64,000 nt of DNA, taken from positions 44,135,732 through 44,199,731 of the forward strand of contig NC_083587.1 in NCBI RefSeq assembly GCF_027579695.1, given 5' to 3'. The notes beneath the pieces are model-generated. The model did not search any database. It had not been told where the DNA came from and was given only the letters and a program-made list of their open reading frames with translations. This document shows, piece by piece, positions 1 through 11,119 of the stretch (within the stretch, counting starts at the first letter, position 1; the number at the start of each line of letters is the position of its first letter). Source of the stretch: Neoarius graeffei (taxonomy: Eukaryota > Chordata > Actinopteri > Siluriformes > Ariidae). Position numbers and translations under genes: made by a program.

Positions 1-36
1 GCAGTGACAATAAAGGCACTCTATTCAAATAAAACA
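1..36 (+). repeat. LINE 3' tail (L2-like)
   Basis: The window opens in AGTGACAATAAAGGCACTC followed by TATTC, the kind of 3' end seen on fish L2/CR1-type LINE copies. Only the tail is inside the window, so the body cannot be judged. Confidence 0.4.
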
Positions 37-1203
37 TTTTGTCGTGCTTAAGCCTTACATCTTTTATTGACTTTTAAATGGTTTCAATAGCTGTATGATT
101 CCATAAGTGTCTTTATAATATTATAATACGTACAGTTGCGGAGAGAAGTTTACATACAGTGACATGAATGTCATCTAGGAAATTAATGTCATGGCAGTAT
201 TTGGGCTTTCAATGATTTCTCTGAAGTGTTCTTTTTCTGTAGCAGAATGATTGTACAGCATACATCTTTTGAAAAAACAAAACAAACAAGCAACAACAAA
301 AAAAAAACCTAGAATTCAGTGCACAATTTTCTGTGGTTTTTCTGAAATCAACACAGGGTCAAAAGTATACATACAGCACACCTAATATTTGGGTATAATG
401 TCTCTTTGCAAGATTCACCTTGACCAAACATTTTTTGTTTCCCATGAACAAACTTCTGGCAGAATTCTGGTTGGATATTTCACGACTCTTCATGGTAGAA
501 TTCAATTCAATTTTTTTGTTTTTGTTTTCTTGGTATGGACTCGGCTTATAAGCACGGTCCATATTTTCAATAGGGTTGAAGTCAGGGCTTGTTTTAAGCT
601 TAATGTTAGCTTGCTTTATCCTCCACAACCAGCTCTGATGCGTGTTTGGGTTCATTGTCCTGTTGTAACTCCCAATCATGTTAAAGTTTTCAATGGTTTG
701 AGGTTATGCTGAAGAATTCTGAGGTAGTCCTCCTTCTTCATTATTCCATCCACTTTGTGCAATGGACCAGATCCACTGGCAGTAAAACAGCCCCAGAGCA
801 TGATGAACCTACCACCACCACCAGCCTGTACAGTGTCCACATGGTGGTCATTGTGGCCAAACAACTCAATCTTTGTCTCATCTGACCATACAGCTATCCT
901 CCAGAAGGCTTTTTCTTTGTCTGTGTGGTCAGCTGCAAACTTTAGTTAAGCGTGAAGGTGTCAATTTTGGAGCAGGGGGTTATTTCTTGGATAGCAGTCT
1001 CTTAATCCATGGTGATATAAAACTCACTGAACTGTAGACGGTGATCCATCAGCTTCCAGTTCACGGCAGGGCTGTGCCATGGTGGTTCCTGGGTTGTTCC
1101 TGACCATCCAAACCAATTTCCTTTCAGCCAAGGGTGACCGTTTAGGTTTTCTTGAAGCAAAGTGGCTTGGCAAAGTGACTACACCTCACAATAACTTGCA
1201 TAC

Positions 1204-1376
1204 GGGGGCGTTGTGGCTCAGTTGGATAAGGCGCCATACCATAAATCTGGGGACCTGGGTTTGATTCCGACCTGCGGTCATTTCCTGATCCCTCCCTCCC
1301 TGTCTCTCTCTCTCCCGCTCATTTCCTGTCTCTACATTGTCCTATCCAGTGAAAAAAGCCCCAAAAAATTTAAAAA
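1204..1376 (+). repeat. tRNA-derived SINE inside the Tc1 element
   Basis: The head looks like a tRNA gene, with an A-box-like TGGCTCAGTTGGATAAGG and a B-box-like GGGTTTGATTCC, followed by a C/T-rich body (CTCCCGCTCATTTCCTGTC) and an A-rich tail. It is flanked by a 16-bp direct repeat, ACAATAACTTGCATAC (1188-1203 and 1377-1392), the mark of LINE-driven insertion. This family differs from the DANA-like SINE found elsewhere in the window. Confidence 0.85.
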
Positions 1377-1928
1377 ACAATAACTTGCATACAATTGTTT
1401 GAACTGATCTTGGGATCTGCAGTTGTTTAGAAATGGCTCTAAGAGACATTCTTGAGTTGTGTACATCTGTGATCCTCTTTCTCAGATCTGCACTGAGCTC
1501 CTTGGACTTTTCCATTTTACTGTGTTGGTCAATCCAATGAGGGCTGTAAGCAAACCCTTTTTATGAAGGCACAGAGAAGCTACCAGCTGTAGTCAATCAT
1601 GATCACTAACAGGAAGTTAAGAGGCTTTGGCAAGATGATAGACATTTTTGGAACTCTCAGCACCTCTGAATTAATAATCTAAGTGAGTCTATGTACATAT
1701 TTGACCCTGTATGTATAATTTTGACCCTGTTTTGTTTTCAGAAAACCCAAAATAAATTAAAACTTCTGCACCAAATTCATGTTTTTTTCTATTAAAGAAA
1801 CATGTTGTACAATCATTTCACCACAGAAAACGAACAGTTCAGAGAAATCATCGAAAGCCCAATATTGCCGTGACATTCATATCCAACATGACATTCGTGT
1901 CACTGTATGTAAACTTCTGATCACAACT

Positions 1929-2060
1929 CATCTCATCTCATCTCATTATCTCTAGCCGCTTTATCCTTCTACAGGGTCGCAGGCAAGCTGGAGCCTATCC
2001 CAGCTGACTACGGGCGAAAGGCGGGGTACACCCTGGACAAGTCGCCAGGTCATCACAGGG
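1929..2060 (-). repeat. 5'-truncated DANA-like SINE in a Tc1 TIR
   Basis: Only the 3' portion is present on the minus strand, from about GCCCTGTGATGACCTGGCG to the ATGAG repeats. A 15-bp direct repeat CTTCTGATCACAACT (1914-1928, 2061-2075) flanks it. The duplicated bases are the outer end of the family-A TIR, so the SINE is younger than the Tc1 copy. Confidence 0.85.
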
Positions 2061-2078
2061 CTTCTGATCACAACTGTA

Positions 2079-2412
2079 TATAATAATTTGCAAATTCTGC
2101 TGTGTGCATGTCTTGTGCAGCCTGTGCTCTTTATTTGCCTATACCCAATGAAAGACACAACCAAATTAAATTGAACTTCAGGTTATGAAGAGTCTTGAAA
2201 TTAATACGGTGTTTACCAGGGAACCAATGAAGTTGCTGGAGGACAGGAGTAATATATTCTATAGAAGGGATTCTTGTAATGAGACAAGCAACTGAATTCT
2301 GAACCAGTTTAAGTTTATAAGGAATACCAGAGAGGATAGAGTTGCAATAACAATATGAGTATAGGAGAGTGCTGTTAGAGCTAAGAGATCGGTGTAGACA
2401 ACTGATATTGCA
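2079..2412. other. no gene seen
   Basis: No coding potential or RNA gene is seen. The stretch at about 2180-2400 (CCAATGAAGTTGCTGGAGGA, then a series of short ACC/AGAG runs) resembles dispersed fish repeat DNA, but I cannot name the family. Confidence 0.3.
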
Positions 2413-2996
2413 TACAGTGGTGCTTGAAAGTTTGTGAACCCTTTAGAATTTTCTATATGCAGAAATATGACCTAAAACATTATCAGATTTTCACACAACT
2501 CCTAAAAGTAGATAAAGAGAACCCAGTTAAACAAATGGAACAAAAATATTATACTTGGTCATTTATTTATTGAGGAAAATGATCCAATATTACATATCTG
2601 TGAGTGGCAAAAGTATGTGAGCCTCTAGGATTAGCAGTTAATTTGAAGGTGAAATTAAGTCAGGTGTTTTCAATCAATGGGATGACAATCAGGTGTGAGT
2701 GGGCACCCTGTTTTATTTAAAGAACAGGGATCTATCAAAGTCTGATCTTCACAACACATGTTTGTGGAAGTGTATCATGGCATGAACAAAGGAGATTTCT
2801 GTGGACCTCTTGATGCTCATCAGGCTGGAAAAGGTTACAAAACCATCTCTAAAGAGTTTGGACTCCACCAATCCACAGTCAGACAGATTGTGTACAAATG
2901 GAGGAAATTCAAGGCCATTGTTACCCTCCCCAGAAGTGGTCGACCAACAAATATCACTCCAAGAGCATGGCATGTAATAGTCGGCGAGGTCACAAG
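2413..2996 (+). mobile_element. Tc1-like element, family B, 3'-truncated
   Basis: It starts at TA (2413) with CAGTGGTGCTTGAAAGTTTG, the same terminus as the full copy at 28239-29842. The first part of the transposase follows on the plus strand: a paired-like helix-turn-helix containing HQAGKGYKTISKEFGL and TVRQIVYKWRKF. Homology to the full copy stops near 2996, in the codons after VIVGEV. The region beyond (unknown exon at 3351) is unrelated, so the 3' two thirds were lost or replaced. Confidence 0.85.
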
Positions 2997-3350
2997 GTGA
3001 CTCATTTTAGATTTTTTGGATCACGGATGGCAGTTAAATACTACCGCTAGAAAAATAAAAAGTCTGTGCGTATTTTTATTTTTATTTTAACTGCTGAAAC
3101 ATACAAAAAGAAATGTAAAAAAAAATAGTCACATATTTTTCTGGTAACAGCACTGTATCCCTGGTACTACGGTACATCATATTTCTTTAAGTAAACAGTA
3201 TTAGAATCGCAAATACAAACGACAATGTGTGTTGTATATATCCACTTCAGCCGAGTCCGAAAATGAAACTATTTATGACATTGAGTATTCACTTGAATGT
3301 TTTTATGGTATTTACGACCGCTTTATGACAGTGTCAACCTCGTGCTGACC

Positions 3351-3729
3351 ATGGCTGACGCTGATAGCATGGATTCCGAGCTATCGCCTCAACTGTACGT
3401 AAACATAAAGTGTGGTAAAGAAAAGTCTTTTCACTGTCTCACTAACCAAAACGTGGGCGATTTCGTCTCTCGAGCATTGAAAGTAAACAATGAAAAGATC
3501 AAAACAATCTTTGGTTCTCAGAAAGAAGGTGGTGATGTAACGAGCGCGATGCCGAATATGCCTGCCATAACGTTAGTTCGTGATTTTGGCTGCAGGTATC
3601 TGACTGTGGAATTAGAAGAGGATGGTGCCGCAGAGAGTCCTATCGAATCAAGTAACACGAACGTATCAGCCTTCGATGTGCTCATGAGAGCTCAACGGTC
3701 ATATGACCACATACTGTACCTTCAGAGAA
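3351..3729 (+). CDS. unknown protein, first coding exon
   Basis: An open frame starts at ATG 3351 (MADADSMDSELSP) and runs 126 codons to AGAGAA|GTAAGTAC, a strong splice donor. The protein is acidic at its N terminus, has two cysteines around a KEKSFHCLTNQNVGDFVSRA segment, a region ending TLVRDFGCRYLTVELEEDG, and ends AFDVLMRAQRSYDHILYLQR. I do not recognise the family. It sits between a truncated Tc1 and a TTAA-type MITE and no second exon is visible nearby. It could be the first exon of a host gene or of an unidentified transposon; splice donors at the end of short N-terminal exons occur in several other transposons in this window. Codon use shows no premature stop. Confidence 0.5.
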
Positions 3730-3829
3730 GTAAGTACTGGAATGCTAGTCCGTGTTATAAACTTATACACAAGAACACACACACACAATGTGCGTGTGTA
3801 TGTATGTAAAGTGTGTCTCTTGAATTTAA

Positions 3830-4691
3830 AGGTGGGGTATGAGATTTTTTTCAGGAGTATTTTTTACCATATTGCTTGAAAAGCTCCTCACACCCATGTT
3901 GCAAGCAGTACAATAGAAAGTTTGACCCAAAAACGAAATATTTTAATCCAGTCTACAGTGTAAAATAAAGGAAAAACGCCATCCAATCATATCGAGGTAC
4001 CACCTCAAAATGATTGGATACTGACACGTCAATCAGACTGAAGCCCGCGAGCAGCCCGTCCCTTCTGTGTGTGTGTGAGAGAGAGCGAGCAAAGTGTCAC
4101 ACAGAGCGCAGGATTTTCTCAGTGCGCTCCCTCCAAACAACGGGGATTTACATGAAAACGGAAGGAGATATTCACAAAATTCTTTCACAGTGAGCGCCAC
4201 AAGGATCTCCTGAACACACTGATGCAATTTTTTTGTCTGTAGTATAAAAAATGAGGTCACTAGAGCGAGTTAAAAATGAGTGACTTTTCTGCCAAGTTTT
4301 ATAATGGAAGTCTATGGGGCTGGGCGGCTGTGCTCTCCTGACTTTCAGACTTCTCATTCAAAAACTGCAAGTCCTATCGCTCAGGGAGACACATTGTGTG
4401 AATCAGGACGAGTGTGGCTACTACTTTTGAGAAAATTGTGTGTGTGGAGTGAAAATTGGGGCTGAAAACACAGTTTAAATGAGAAAGTTTGAGCTATTTT
4501 TCCAAGTTCTCTACACTCTGCTCCACTGGTGTGTAACGCAATAGACACCCATTATAAAGGCTGATTTTCTCAGGCTTTATAAGGGGGAGGAGGGGTGGAG
4601 ACGCAGGGGGTGGGAGCATGGTGAGGGCGGGCATGTTCTTTTCAAATTATGGCTTGCGGGAACCATTATTCCAAAATCTCATACCCCACCT
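3830..4691. mobile_element. non-autonomous TTAA-type DNA element (MITE), 862 bp
   Basis: The termini are AGGTGGGGTATGAGATTT at the left and its exact reverse complement at 4674-4691. TTAA is present directly outside both ends (3826-3829, 4692-4695). No long open frame exists inside; short GA-rich and GTGT-rich runs lie at 4065-4095. TTAA duplication is used by piggyBac and Kolobok elements; which one supplied the transposase cannot be told from this copy. Confidence 0.75.
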
Positions 4692-5131
4692 TTAATCCGA
4701 CATTGAAATTTTGCCATGCAGAAAAAAAAAACTGGACAAGGACACTTTTATTTTTATTTCGACCGACATCATCAAAAATATGTTGAAAAAATCCGTGAAC
4801 CTATGTTTTTGCTCCCTGGAAGTGAATAGTGATGAGCATTAGCGGATATTTGTGAACATCCCCGTGTACACACCTCACCTTCACCAATAGTGCATTCCCT
4901 TCCCTTCACCTTCACCAATAGTGCCTTTCTGCTGCACCAACAGACCTGCCCGGACTTTCTCCCGATTTTTGTGGGCACAGACAGGTTCACTTGAGAGAGA
5001 GGGGGAGTTAGCGGCAGCACAGACATGGAAGGAAAAAGGGGTGATGAGACACAAGGTCAGACATGAGCATGTGGAGCGGGTATTGTGGGAATTGGCCCCC
5101 ATCTCCATGAGGCTGGGGTACTGGAGGGGCA

Positions 5132-5132
<1 letters not shown>

Positions 5133-5162
<30 letters not shown>
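5133..5162. repeat. (GA)n microsatellite
   Basis: About 15 uninterrupted GA units. Confidence 0.9.
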
Positions 5163-5165
<3 letters not shown>

Positions 5166-5194
5166 GAGAAGCTTCATGGTCAAGGTAAGCCTGT

Positions 5195-5245
5195 AGATGG
5201 CAGTAATGCAACACTGTGGATGCCAGCTGCTGTAAAACCCAAAAG
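5195..5245 (+). repeat. short dispersed repeat (GTAGATGGCAGTAATGCAAC type)
   Basis: GTAGATGGCAGTAATGCAAC followed by AAAACCCAAAAGAAGAAGAAG is a short fish repeat ending. Related pieces occur inverted at about 53448-53530 and 62550-62590 (ACCGCCACCTACTGGACTGG). Confidence 0.5.
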
Positions 5246-5327
5246 AAGAAGAAGGTAAACCTGTGCATGTGCACACAGACTTCCTCTGTCTGCTTGACTG
5301 TGTGAAGCGAGCGATTTCATGCATATT

Positions 5328-5634
5328 TGTGGCAGTGGGGTCGTGGCCGAGTGTCAGTCTGTGAATGGAGGGCGGAGTCAGGGAAGGTGAGTGGTCGTGT
5401 CACTACACCTGTTGTCAATTAACATGTGTTTGTGTGTGTCCTCCAGTGACCGCGCCCTATAAAAGGAGAGTGAGAAGGGGAGGTCAGCGCTGAGTGCTTG
5501 CTAGTAGCCTGTGTGTGTATGTCTGTGAGAGAGTCTGAGTTGTGTGCTGAAAAGCAGCAATAAAGAAAATAATTAAGTCGCAAACAACCGCCTGCCATGC
5601 TTCTGTGCTCCACCCACATCAGGGTCTTTCTACA
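5328..5634 (+). mobile_element. solo LTR fossil, short LTR family, 307 bp
   Basis: It begins TGTGGCAG and ends TACA, with a TATA-like CTATAAAAGG and a downstream AATAAA, and is flanked by an exact 5-bp direct repeat ATATT (5323-5327, 5635-5639). The same LTR family recurs at 26420-26725, 55911-57268 (interrupted) and 59999-60306. No internal viral or polyprotein sequence accompanies any copy here. The identical flanks suggest moderate youth. Confidence 0.85.
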
Positions 5635-6012
5635 ATATTATTTGCTAAGGAATCCCCTCAAATTAAATAACTTCCCAGCCACAGAATGGCCTGGCATTTT
5701 GTGAGATATAGATATAGAATAACCATACATCACAATGACCTACATACATAGATCACATACATAGAGATATAGAAATAACCATACATCACAATGACCAAAT
5801 TTCAACAGGAACTAAATTTCACAGATTTTATGAAATCGAAAGGCTGTCTAGCTTTAAGCTTTATTATATAAGCATGAACTGAAATATAAGAAAGCTGCAT
5901 TACACTGATTTGAAATAAGCTTCATGATTAAAAAAAGCAATAGAATTATATGTATGTATTCATTGTAGCATAATTTTACAGTAAGGTATCCAGGTAGCAA
6001 GAAGACTTAAAA

Positions 6013-6348
6013 TCACACTTGAATAACTACTGGAGTCTTAGGCACTGAAATGGATGTACTGGCAGAACACACTTGACCGACATAACACTGACAGGTAAAT
6101 CTGTTTACAAAGACATTAAGATCACTTTGGGAAGGCACACCAACAGCCACATATTTGCCATCACGCTGTTGAATGCTGAAGTTATTTGGGTTCAGGTACA
6201 GGTAGTCAGCTGAATCGGGGTTCTGGCGAACACAGCGACCGTTGCTTTGGCACAGGGTCTGACTGCAGAGTTTTGCAGCTGCAGTTACGTTGGCCACATA
6301 AGGGTTCAGCGTAGAGGGCAGATAAGCAGCCAGTGCTTCGCATGAGGA
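6013..6348 (-). CDS. spam1: hyaluronidase (SPAM1/HYAL4 type) copy 1, coding exon 3, C-terminal
   Basis: On the minus strand, CTCCCTTTCAG|TCC opens this 336-nt exon and it ends in TGA at 6015-6013. It encodes the 111-residue C-terminal region: SSCEALAAYLPSTLNPYVANVT, then an EGF-like Cys-rich module with AAKLCSQTLCQSNGRCVRQ and LNPNNFSIQQRDGKY, ending PKTPVVIQV. In human SPAM1 the matching segment reads LNPYIINVTLAAKMCSQVLCQ, which fixes the family. The tail is not hydrophobic, so I see no GPI-anchor signal and infer a soluble secreted enzyme. The protein sequence of this exon is identical to copy 2 (30565-30900), with only a handful of silent nucleotide differences. The symbol could equally be hyal4; the subfamily cannot be settled by eye. 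Confidence 0.9.
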   Translation of the reverse strand, partial: SSCEALAAYLPSTLNPYVANVTAAAKLCSQTLCQSNGRCVRQNPDSADYLYLNPNNFSIQQRDGKYVAVGVPSQSDLNVFVNRFTCQCYVGQVCSASTSISVPKTPVVIQV

Positions 6349-6426
6349 CTGAAAGGGAGAGGAGAAACAATAAATCAAATATAGCAACTGTCTAATGGGA
6401 ACATTTTTAGTTTAAGCTGCTCCTGG

Positions 6427-6427
6427 C

Positions 6428-6508
<81 letters not shown>
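6427..6508. repeat. (ATTG)n microsatellite
   Basis: About 20 units of TTGA/ATTG in the second coding intron of hyaluronidase copy 1. The matching place in copy 2 (near 30975) lacks it, so it expanded after the duplication. Confidence 0.95.
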
Positions 6509-6509
<1 letters not shown>

Positions 6510-6829
6510 TTTTGGGGGGGGTTGTTTTGTTTTTTACAATGTCACAAAATTGTGCAATGGTAAGGGCATAGGATTAAATTGTAAGAGTCCCATTACATGA
6601 AAAAAATAACTGAAAACTTCATGGTATACATGTTAAATTTAAAAATGTCCATGCCACTTAACTACACAAAGCAGAATGTATGGTTTTCATTATAAATACA
6701 AATAAAAACAAACAAAGAAACAAATAAATAACTCTTGCATTAGACTGATTCATTTTTTTTTTACATAGGAATCTACTCATCTGATGAAAACCACTCAGAT
6801 ATAAAAGAGTATCACGTCTTTTCCAGAAT

Positions 6830-7250
6830 CCCCGCTGAATTCTGCTTCCCAGAACACACTGCAGCCTACAAACATGGCCACCACAGACTACAACTCCCAG
6901 CAAACACACTGACTTTCATGTTCACAGTCACCTATTTACTGACTGCATTCACCTGGACTCAATCACCACCACAACTTATACAAGAACACTCGCAACACAA
7001 GGACATTTAGGAAGTAACGCTCAGTGTATCATTCATTGACCTTACCAAAGCTTATTCCTGTCTTTGCCGTCTTTTTTATTTTTATTTATTTATTTATTCT
7101 GGTTCCTGGGTTTCCTGATTTCTGATACTGCCCACTTTTTGTTGCTTGCTGATCGCATAACTCTCTGACTGTTTTTTGCATCATGTTTTTGGATCTTTTT
7201 GCCAGTGTATTTTAATAAACATCCCAACTGCATTTGACGGTCACCATGAA
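6830..7250 (+). mobile_element. LTR-like relic (Gypsy type), solo
   Basis: It contains ACAAACATGGCCACCACAGA and CTACAACTCCCAGCA, a segment shared with the LTR at about 24720-24760 of the Gypsy fossil, and later TTTTAATAAACATCCCAACT as a polyadenylation-like end. No internal region is attached. The borders are approximate. It is old and diverged, and lies in the second coding intron of hyaluronidase copy 1. Confidence 0.45.
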
Positions 7251-7882
7251 TTTTATTATCTTAGTAAGTTTAATTTTTATTGGTGTCCCTAAAAAATTCT
7301 CATTAAAATCAGAATAAAATAGAAGCAATTTAAAAATAAAATTCAAAATTATTTTTCTGACTTCAAGCAAATATACTTCTGAAATATTTGAAATGATATT
7401 TGACTCTTACCTTAAACAGAAAGCTCAAAACCAAGCATTTTATTTTAGCATTGAATCAATTTACATTTGATTGATTCATTCATACTTTCTTTTAATAATT
7501 TAATGATGTGTACTCTTTTGTTATTTGCCTTTTGTTTATTAATAGTAAAAAAAAAACTTGATACTGTACTCGTTCCTTGTGATATTTGGGTGGAAAAAAT
7601 AGGTAATCAGATCCCAAAAGAAATAATTTTGGGATCTAATCTCAGGAAAGCACCTATAGAATTGTTATTTTTTATCATGTTTTCACTTTTGAACATACCT
7701 GAAATAAATTTGAGCTGGACTTGAAACGAATGACGTATTCCATAACAGTAACAGATTAATATAAATATAATGAATATTTAAAAAAAAAAATTCAGTTGAA
7801 ATTTGCCCAGAAGATCAGATATTGGTCAGACATAAATTAGAATAGATATAGTGCATTTTAAACATATTTGATATTTGCATAC

Positions 7883-7972
7883 ATTGCTGTTGTAGTCAGC
7901 ACTTGCACCCCAGAGCACTGCACCTGATGCACCTAAAGCTGCGCTCTCTCCAATAGTATGGACTAGATCTGC
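7883..7972 (-). CDS. spam1: hyaluronidase copy 1, coding exon 2
   Basis: This 90-nt, phase-0 exon lies on the minus strand between CTTCTCAG| and AAT|GTATGC. It encodes 30 residues, ADLVHTIGESAALGASGAVL followed by WGASADYNSN, matching the conserved hyaluronidase segment after the core barrel (human SPAM1 has ESVALGASGIVIWG). It joins exon 1 (ending at 9751) to exon 3 (starting at 6348) in frame. The donor changes from AAG|GTATGC in copy 2 to AAT|GTATGC here, giving Asn instead of Lys and a slightly weaker donor. Confidence 0.9.
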
Positions 7973-8142
7973 CTGAGAAGAAGCAAACATATAAAGAGAT
8001 CAATAATAAACCAGATTCTAATGTCTTCAGCAGAACTTTTCAATATTTCACGTATTTACACTAAAGGTAACAAAATCTCCAAAGTGAAAAATCTATTTGG
8101 CTGTATGTACAGTACCAGTCAAAAGTCTAGACACACCTTTTA

Positions 8143-9707
8143 CAACCCCAATTCCAAAAAAGTTGGGACACTGTATAAAACATAAATAAAAACAGAATGT
8201 AAAGATTTGCAATACTGGAAACCCTATATTTCATTGAAAATAGTACAAAGACAACAGATCAAATTTTGAAACTGAGAAATTTTATTGTGTTTTAAAAAAT
8301 ATATATGCTCATTTTGAATTTGATGTCAGCAACATGTTTCAGAAAAGTTGGGACGGGGCAACAAAAGACTGAAAAAGTTGTGTTGTGCTAAAAAAAACAA
8401 ACAAACCCTAATTTGGTTAATTGGCAACAGGTCAGTAAGATAATTGGGTATAAAAAGAGCATCCCAGGGAGGTGGAGTCTCTCAGAAGTAAAGATGGGGA
8501 GGGGTTCACCGGTCTGTGAAAAACTGAGTGGCCAAACAGTGCAACAATTTAAGAATAACGTTCCTCAAAGTAAAACTGCAAAGAATTTGGGGATCACATC
8601 ATCTATGGTCCATAATACCATTAAAAGATTCAGAGAATCTGGAGAAATCTCTGTATGCAAGAGACAAGGCTGAAAACTGACATTGGATGCCTACAGTATG
8701 ATCTTCAGGCCCTCAAGAGACACTGCTTTAAAAGCAGACACATCTCTGTAGTGGAAATCACTGTATGGGCTCAGAAACACTTCAGAAAACCATTGTCTGT
8801 GAAAACCGTTCATTACTGCATCCACAAATGCAAGTTAAAGCCAGATATAAACAATATCCAGAAACACTGCCATCTTCTCTGGGCCCGAGCTCTTTTACGA
8901 TGGACTGAGATGAAGTGGAAAACTGTCCCGAGGTCTGAAGAATCAAAAGTAAAAATTCTTTTTAGAAATCCTGGACAGCACGCCCTCCAGGCTAAAGAGG
9001 AGAGGGACCATCCGGCTTGTTATCAGTGCACAGTTCAAAAGCCAGCATCTGTGATGGTATGAGGGTGCATTAGTGCACATGACATGGGTAGCTTGTACAT
9101 CTGGGAAGGCATCATTAATGCTGAATGATATAAACACGTTTCAGAGCAATATGCTGCCATCCAGACAAAATCTTTTTCAGGGAAGGCCTTCCTTCTTTCA
9201 GCAAGACAATGCCGAACTGCTTTGTGCACATATTAAAACTGCATGGCTCTGTAGTAAGAGTCCAGGGGTTAAACTGGCCTGCCTGCAGTCCAGACCTGTC
9301 CCATTTAAAACATTTGGCGCATTATGAAGCACAAAATATGACAAAGGAGACCCCAAACTGTTGAGCAACTGAAATTGTATATCAGGCAAGAATGGGACAA
9401 CATTTCTCTTTCAAAACTACAGCAACTGGTCTCTTCAGTTCCCCAATGTTTACAGAGTGTTGTTAAAAGTAGAGGTGATGCAACACAGCGGTAAACACGC
9501 CCCTGTCCCAGCTTTTTTGAAACATGTTGCTGACATCAAATTAAAAATTAGCATATATTTTTCAAAAAACAATAAAATTGCTCAGTATCAAAATTTGATA
9601 TTTTGCCTTTGTACTACTTTCAATGATATATAGGGTTTCCATGTTTTGCAAATTATCACATTGTTTTTATTTACAGTTTACACAGTGTCCCAACTTTTTT
9701 GGAATTA
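8143..9707 (+). mobile_element. Tc1-like element, family C, in hyaluronidase copy 1 intron
   Basis: The left terminus CAACCCCAATTCCAAAAAAG follows TA (8141-8142); the right end reads CCCAACTTTTTTGGAATTA. A plus-strand transposase starts at ATG 8494 (MGRGSPVCEKLSG, then a helix-turn-helix with TAKNLGITSSMVHNTIKRF) and continues in a shifted frame through HCHLLWARALLRW to EQLKLYIRQEWDNI near 9400. Many stops and at least one frameshift show it is dead. The paralogous intron of copy 2 (34087-34276) lacks it, so it inserted after the gene duplication. Confidence 0.9.
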
Positions 9708-9750
9708 TCTGCCATAATGAACACTGGCTTATTTGTTGCAAAGATCTCAC

Positions 9751-10683
9751 CTCACTCAGAAATATTTTGTTCTGATCACGGAAGACAGGACGTAAGTAAA
9801 CATAAATTGGTGCAGTGTAGAGAGACTTTGGAAGAGCAGACACCCTCACAGCTTCATTTACAATACCCCGGACAAACAGAGCTGCTTCAGGTTGTTCCCT
9901 CAAGCCAACCTTCAAATATGCTGAGGGATATAAAGCTGTACTGGACTCCCACAGCCAAAGGAGCTCGTTGTTGCGGCTTTTCTCAATCGCCGGGCAATCA
10001 CCTGTGTAGCCTGGTTCATCCCAACCATAGTTGTAGCAATCTGGAAATAGGTAGAAGCCCCAGAGGTAATTTGGACGCAGTTTGATTCCCAGCTGCATGG
10101 TTTTCTCCATGTACGCCTGAGCTGCATTCTGAAATTGCTGCATAGCAACAGAAGCAGCCTCACTGGAGGACAGAAGTGGATTAGTTTCCTCTGCATACTG
10201 AATGGAAAGCTTCCGATAAATATTTTTGGAATCCCAATTCCTGGCCCACAGTGGCCGCCATTGCTCCCAGTCAATCACAGACAATCCTGGGGTGATATCA
10301 GGAATATCCTGGATGATATCATAATAGGCTTTCACAAGACTGGCTGTCAGGTTTCCTTTTTGTGGAATGCCACCATTAAACTGCCTCCCTGAACTAGGCT
10401 CTGTGTATGGATATAGTCCAAGCCGATTGGAATAGAAGAGGAAAAGAAACTGATTAGGTTTATTGGCTGGTGTGGTCACTGCTTGAAAACTAGAAAAGTC
10501 CAATGGAATCTCGAGGTTTTGGCACACATGCGTAGGTGCATTCCATATGACTGCAAAAGGTGTATCCTTAAAGATTGGAGCAGCTGTGAAGGGAAGCGAC
10601 AAGGCAGTGCCGAGGTAGAGGTTGACAGAAAGTGTTAAAATAAGCAGGTAAGAGCGATGTCCTCTCTCATTGGGATGACACAT
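9751..10683 (-). CDS. spam1: hyaluronidase copy 1, coding exon 1 with signal peptide and catalytic domain
   Basis: The exon starts at ATG 10683 (MCHPNERGHR), six codons after a TTTTAG|GG acceptor, and ends GAG|GTGAGATC at 9751: 933 nt, 311 aa. Residues about 11-30 are hydrophobic (LLILTLSVNLYLGTA), a signal peptide. The hyaluronidase (glycoside hydrolase 56) barrel follows: FAVIWNAPTHVC, FYSNRLGLYPY, GGIPQKGNL, then the catalytic motif VIDWEQWRPLWARNW with Asp138 and Glu140, GFYLFPDCYNY (~209-219), and LLWLWESSTALYPSAYL (~241-257). Enzymes of this family cut beta-1,4 bonds of hyaluronan outside cells or on sperm. A GTG two codons upstream is in frame but ATG 10683 is the better start. It has three coding exons, 452 aa in all, against 509 for human SPAM1, the difference being the missing GPI tail. 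Confidence 0.93.
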
Positions 10684-10769
10684 TGTCACACCCTAAAACC
10701 AATGAATAGCAACATACAATACATAGGGATTAAAACAACAAAAATTCAAAATTAGTGTCAATTTTATTC

Positions 10770-10770
<1 letters not shown>

Positions 10771-10814
<44 letters not shown>
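10771..10814. repeat. (AAT)n microsatellite
   Basis: About 15 AAT units just upstream of hyaluronidase copy 1, absent from the matching place in copy 2. Confidence 0.9.
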
Positions 10815-10815
<1 letters not shown>

Positions 10816-10952
10816 GCATACCACTGAATATTTTCTAAGCTGAATAAGGCTGAATAAAGCTGTGAGCCATTTCAGTGCAAGACTTGCGGCATTATATATA
10901 CATTCCAACATCTTATCAAAGATTGTTAAATTTGTTTTTATGATAATACTTT

Positions 10953-11026
<74 letters not shown>
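10953..11026. repeat. (GT)n-(GA)n microsatellite
   Basis: A long GT run with one interruption passes into GAGAGAGAGAG. It marks the edge of the duplicated hyaluronidase unit; copy 2 also ends near a dinucleotide run (35474-35537), but of AC. Confidence 0.9.
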
Positions 11027-11028
<2 letters not shown>

Positions 11029-11119
11029 TCGAGATCATGTGATCATGAATATGTTTGCTTTACATTGATTTACATACTTTTTAATATTTAACATTTAGTA
11101 ATGAACACAATTAACATTC

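Larger units (their letters stand above)
131..2078 (-). mobile_element. Tc1-like element, family A, degraded, with two SINE insertions
   Basis: The ends are inverted copies that share AAGTTTACATACAGTGACA and an internal ATGAATGTCAT, bounded by TA dinucleotides (131-132 and 2077-2078), the Tc1/mariner target duplication. Minus-strand relics of a DDE transposase are readable: 864-676 has the GGGGRFIMLWGCF core (family form GGGSVMVWGC) and 600-540 has SPDFNPIENM around the last catalytic position. Stops and frameshifts make it dead. A SINE at 1204-1376 and a truncated SINE at 1929-2060 inserted later; without them it is the usual ~1.6-kb Tc1 size. Confidence 0.85.

Noticed and set aside
2996-4815. 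A single larger element spanning the unknown exon, with GGATCACGGAT and ATCCGTGAACC as inverted ends
   Set aside because: The match is only about ten bases with differences and no target duplication; not better than chance.
4881-5324. 147-codon frame on minus with Leu-Ser repeats
   Set aside because: Runs through a (GA)n microsatellite; no domain.
9912-10274. 120-codon frame inside hyaluronidase exon 1
   Set aside because: Shadow frame; the paralogue shows the same shadow at 34513-34800 and the real exon is well conserved.
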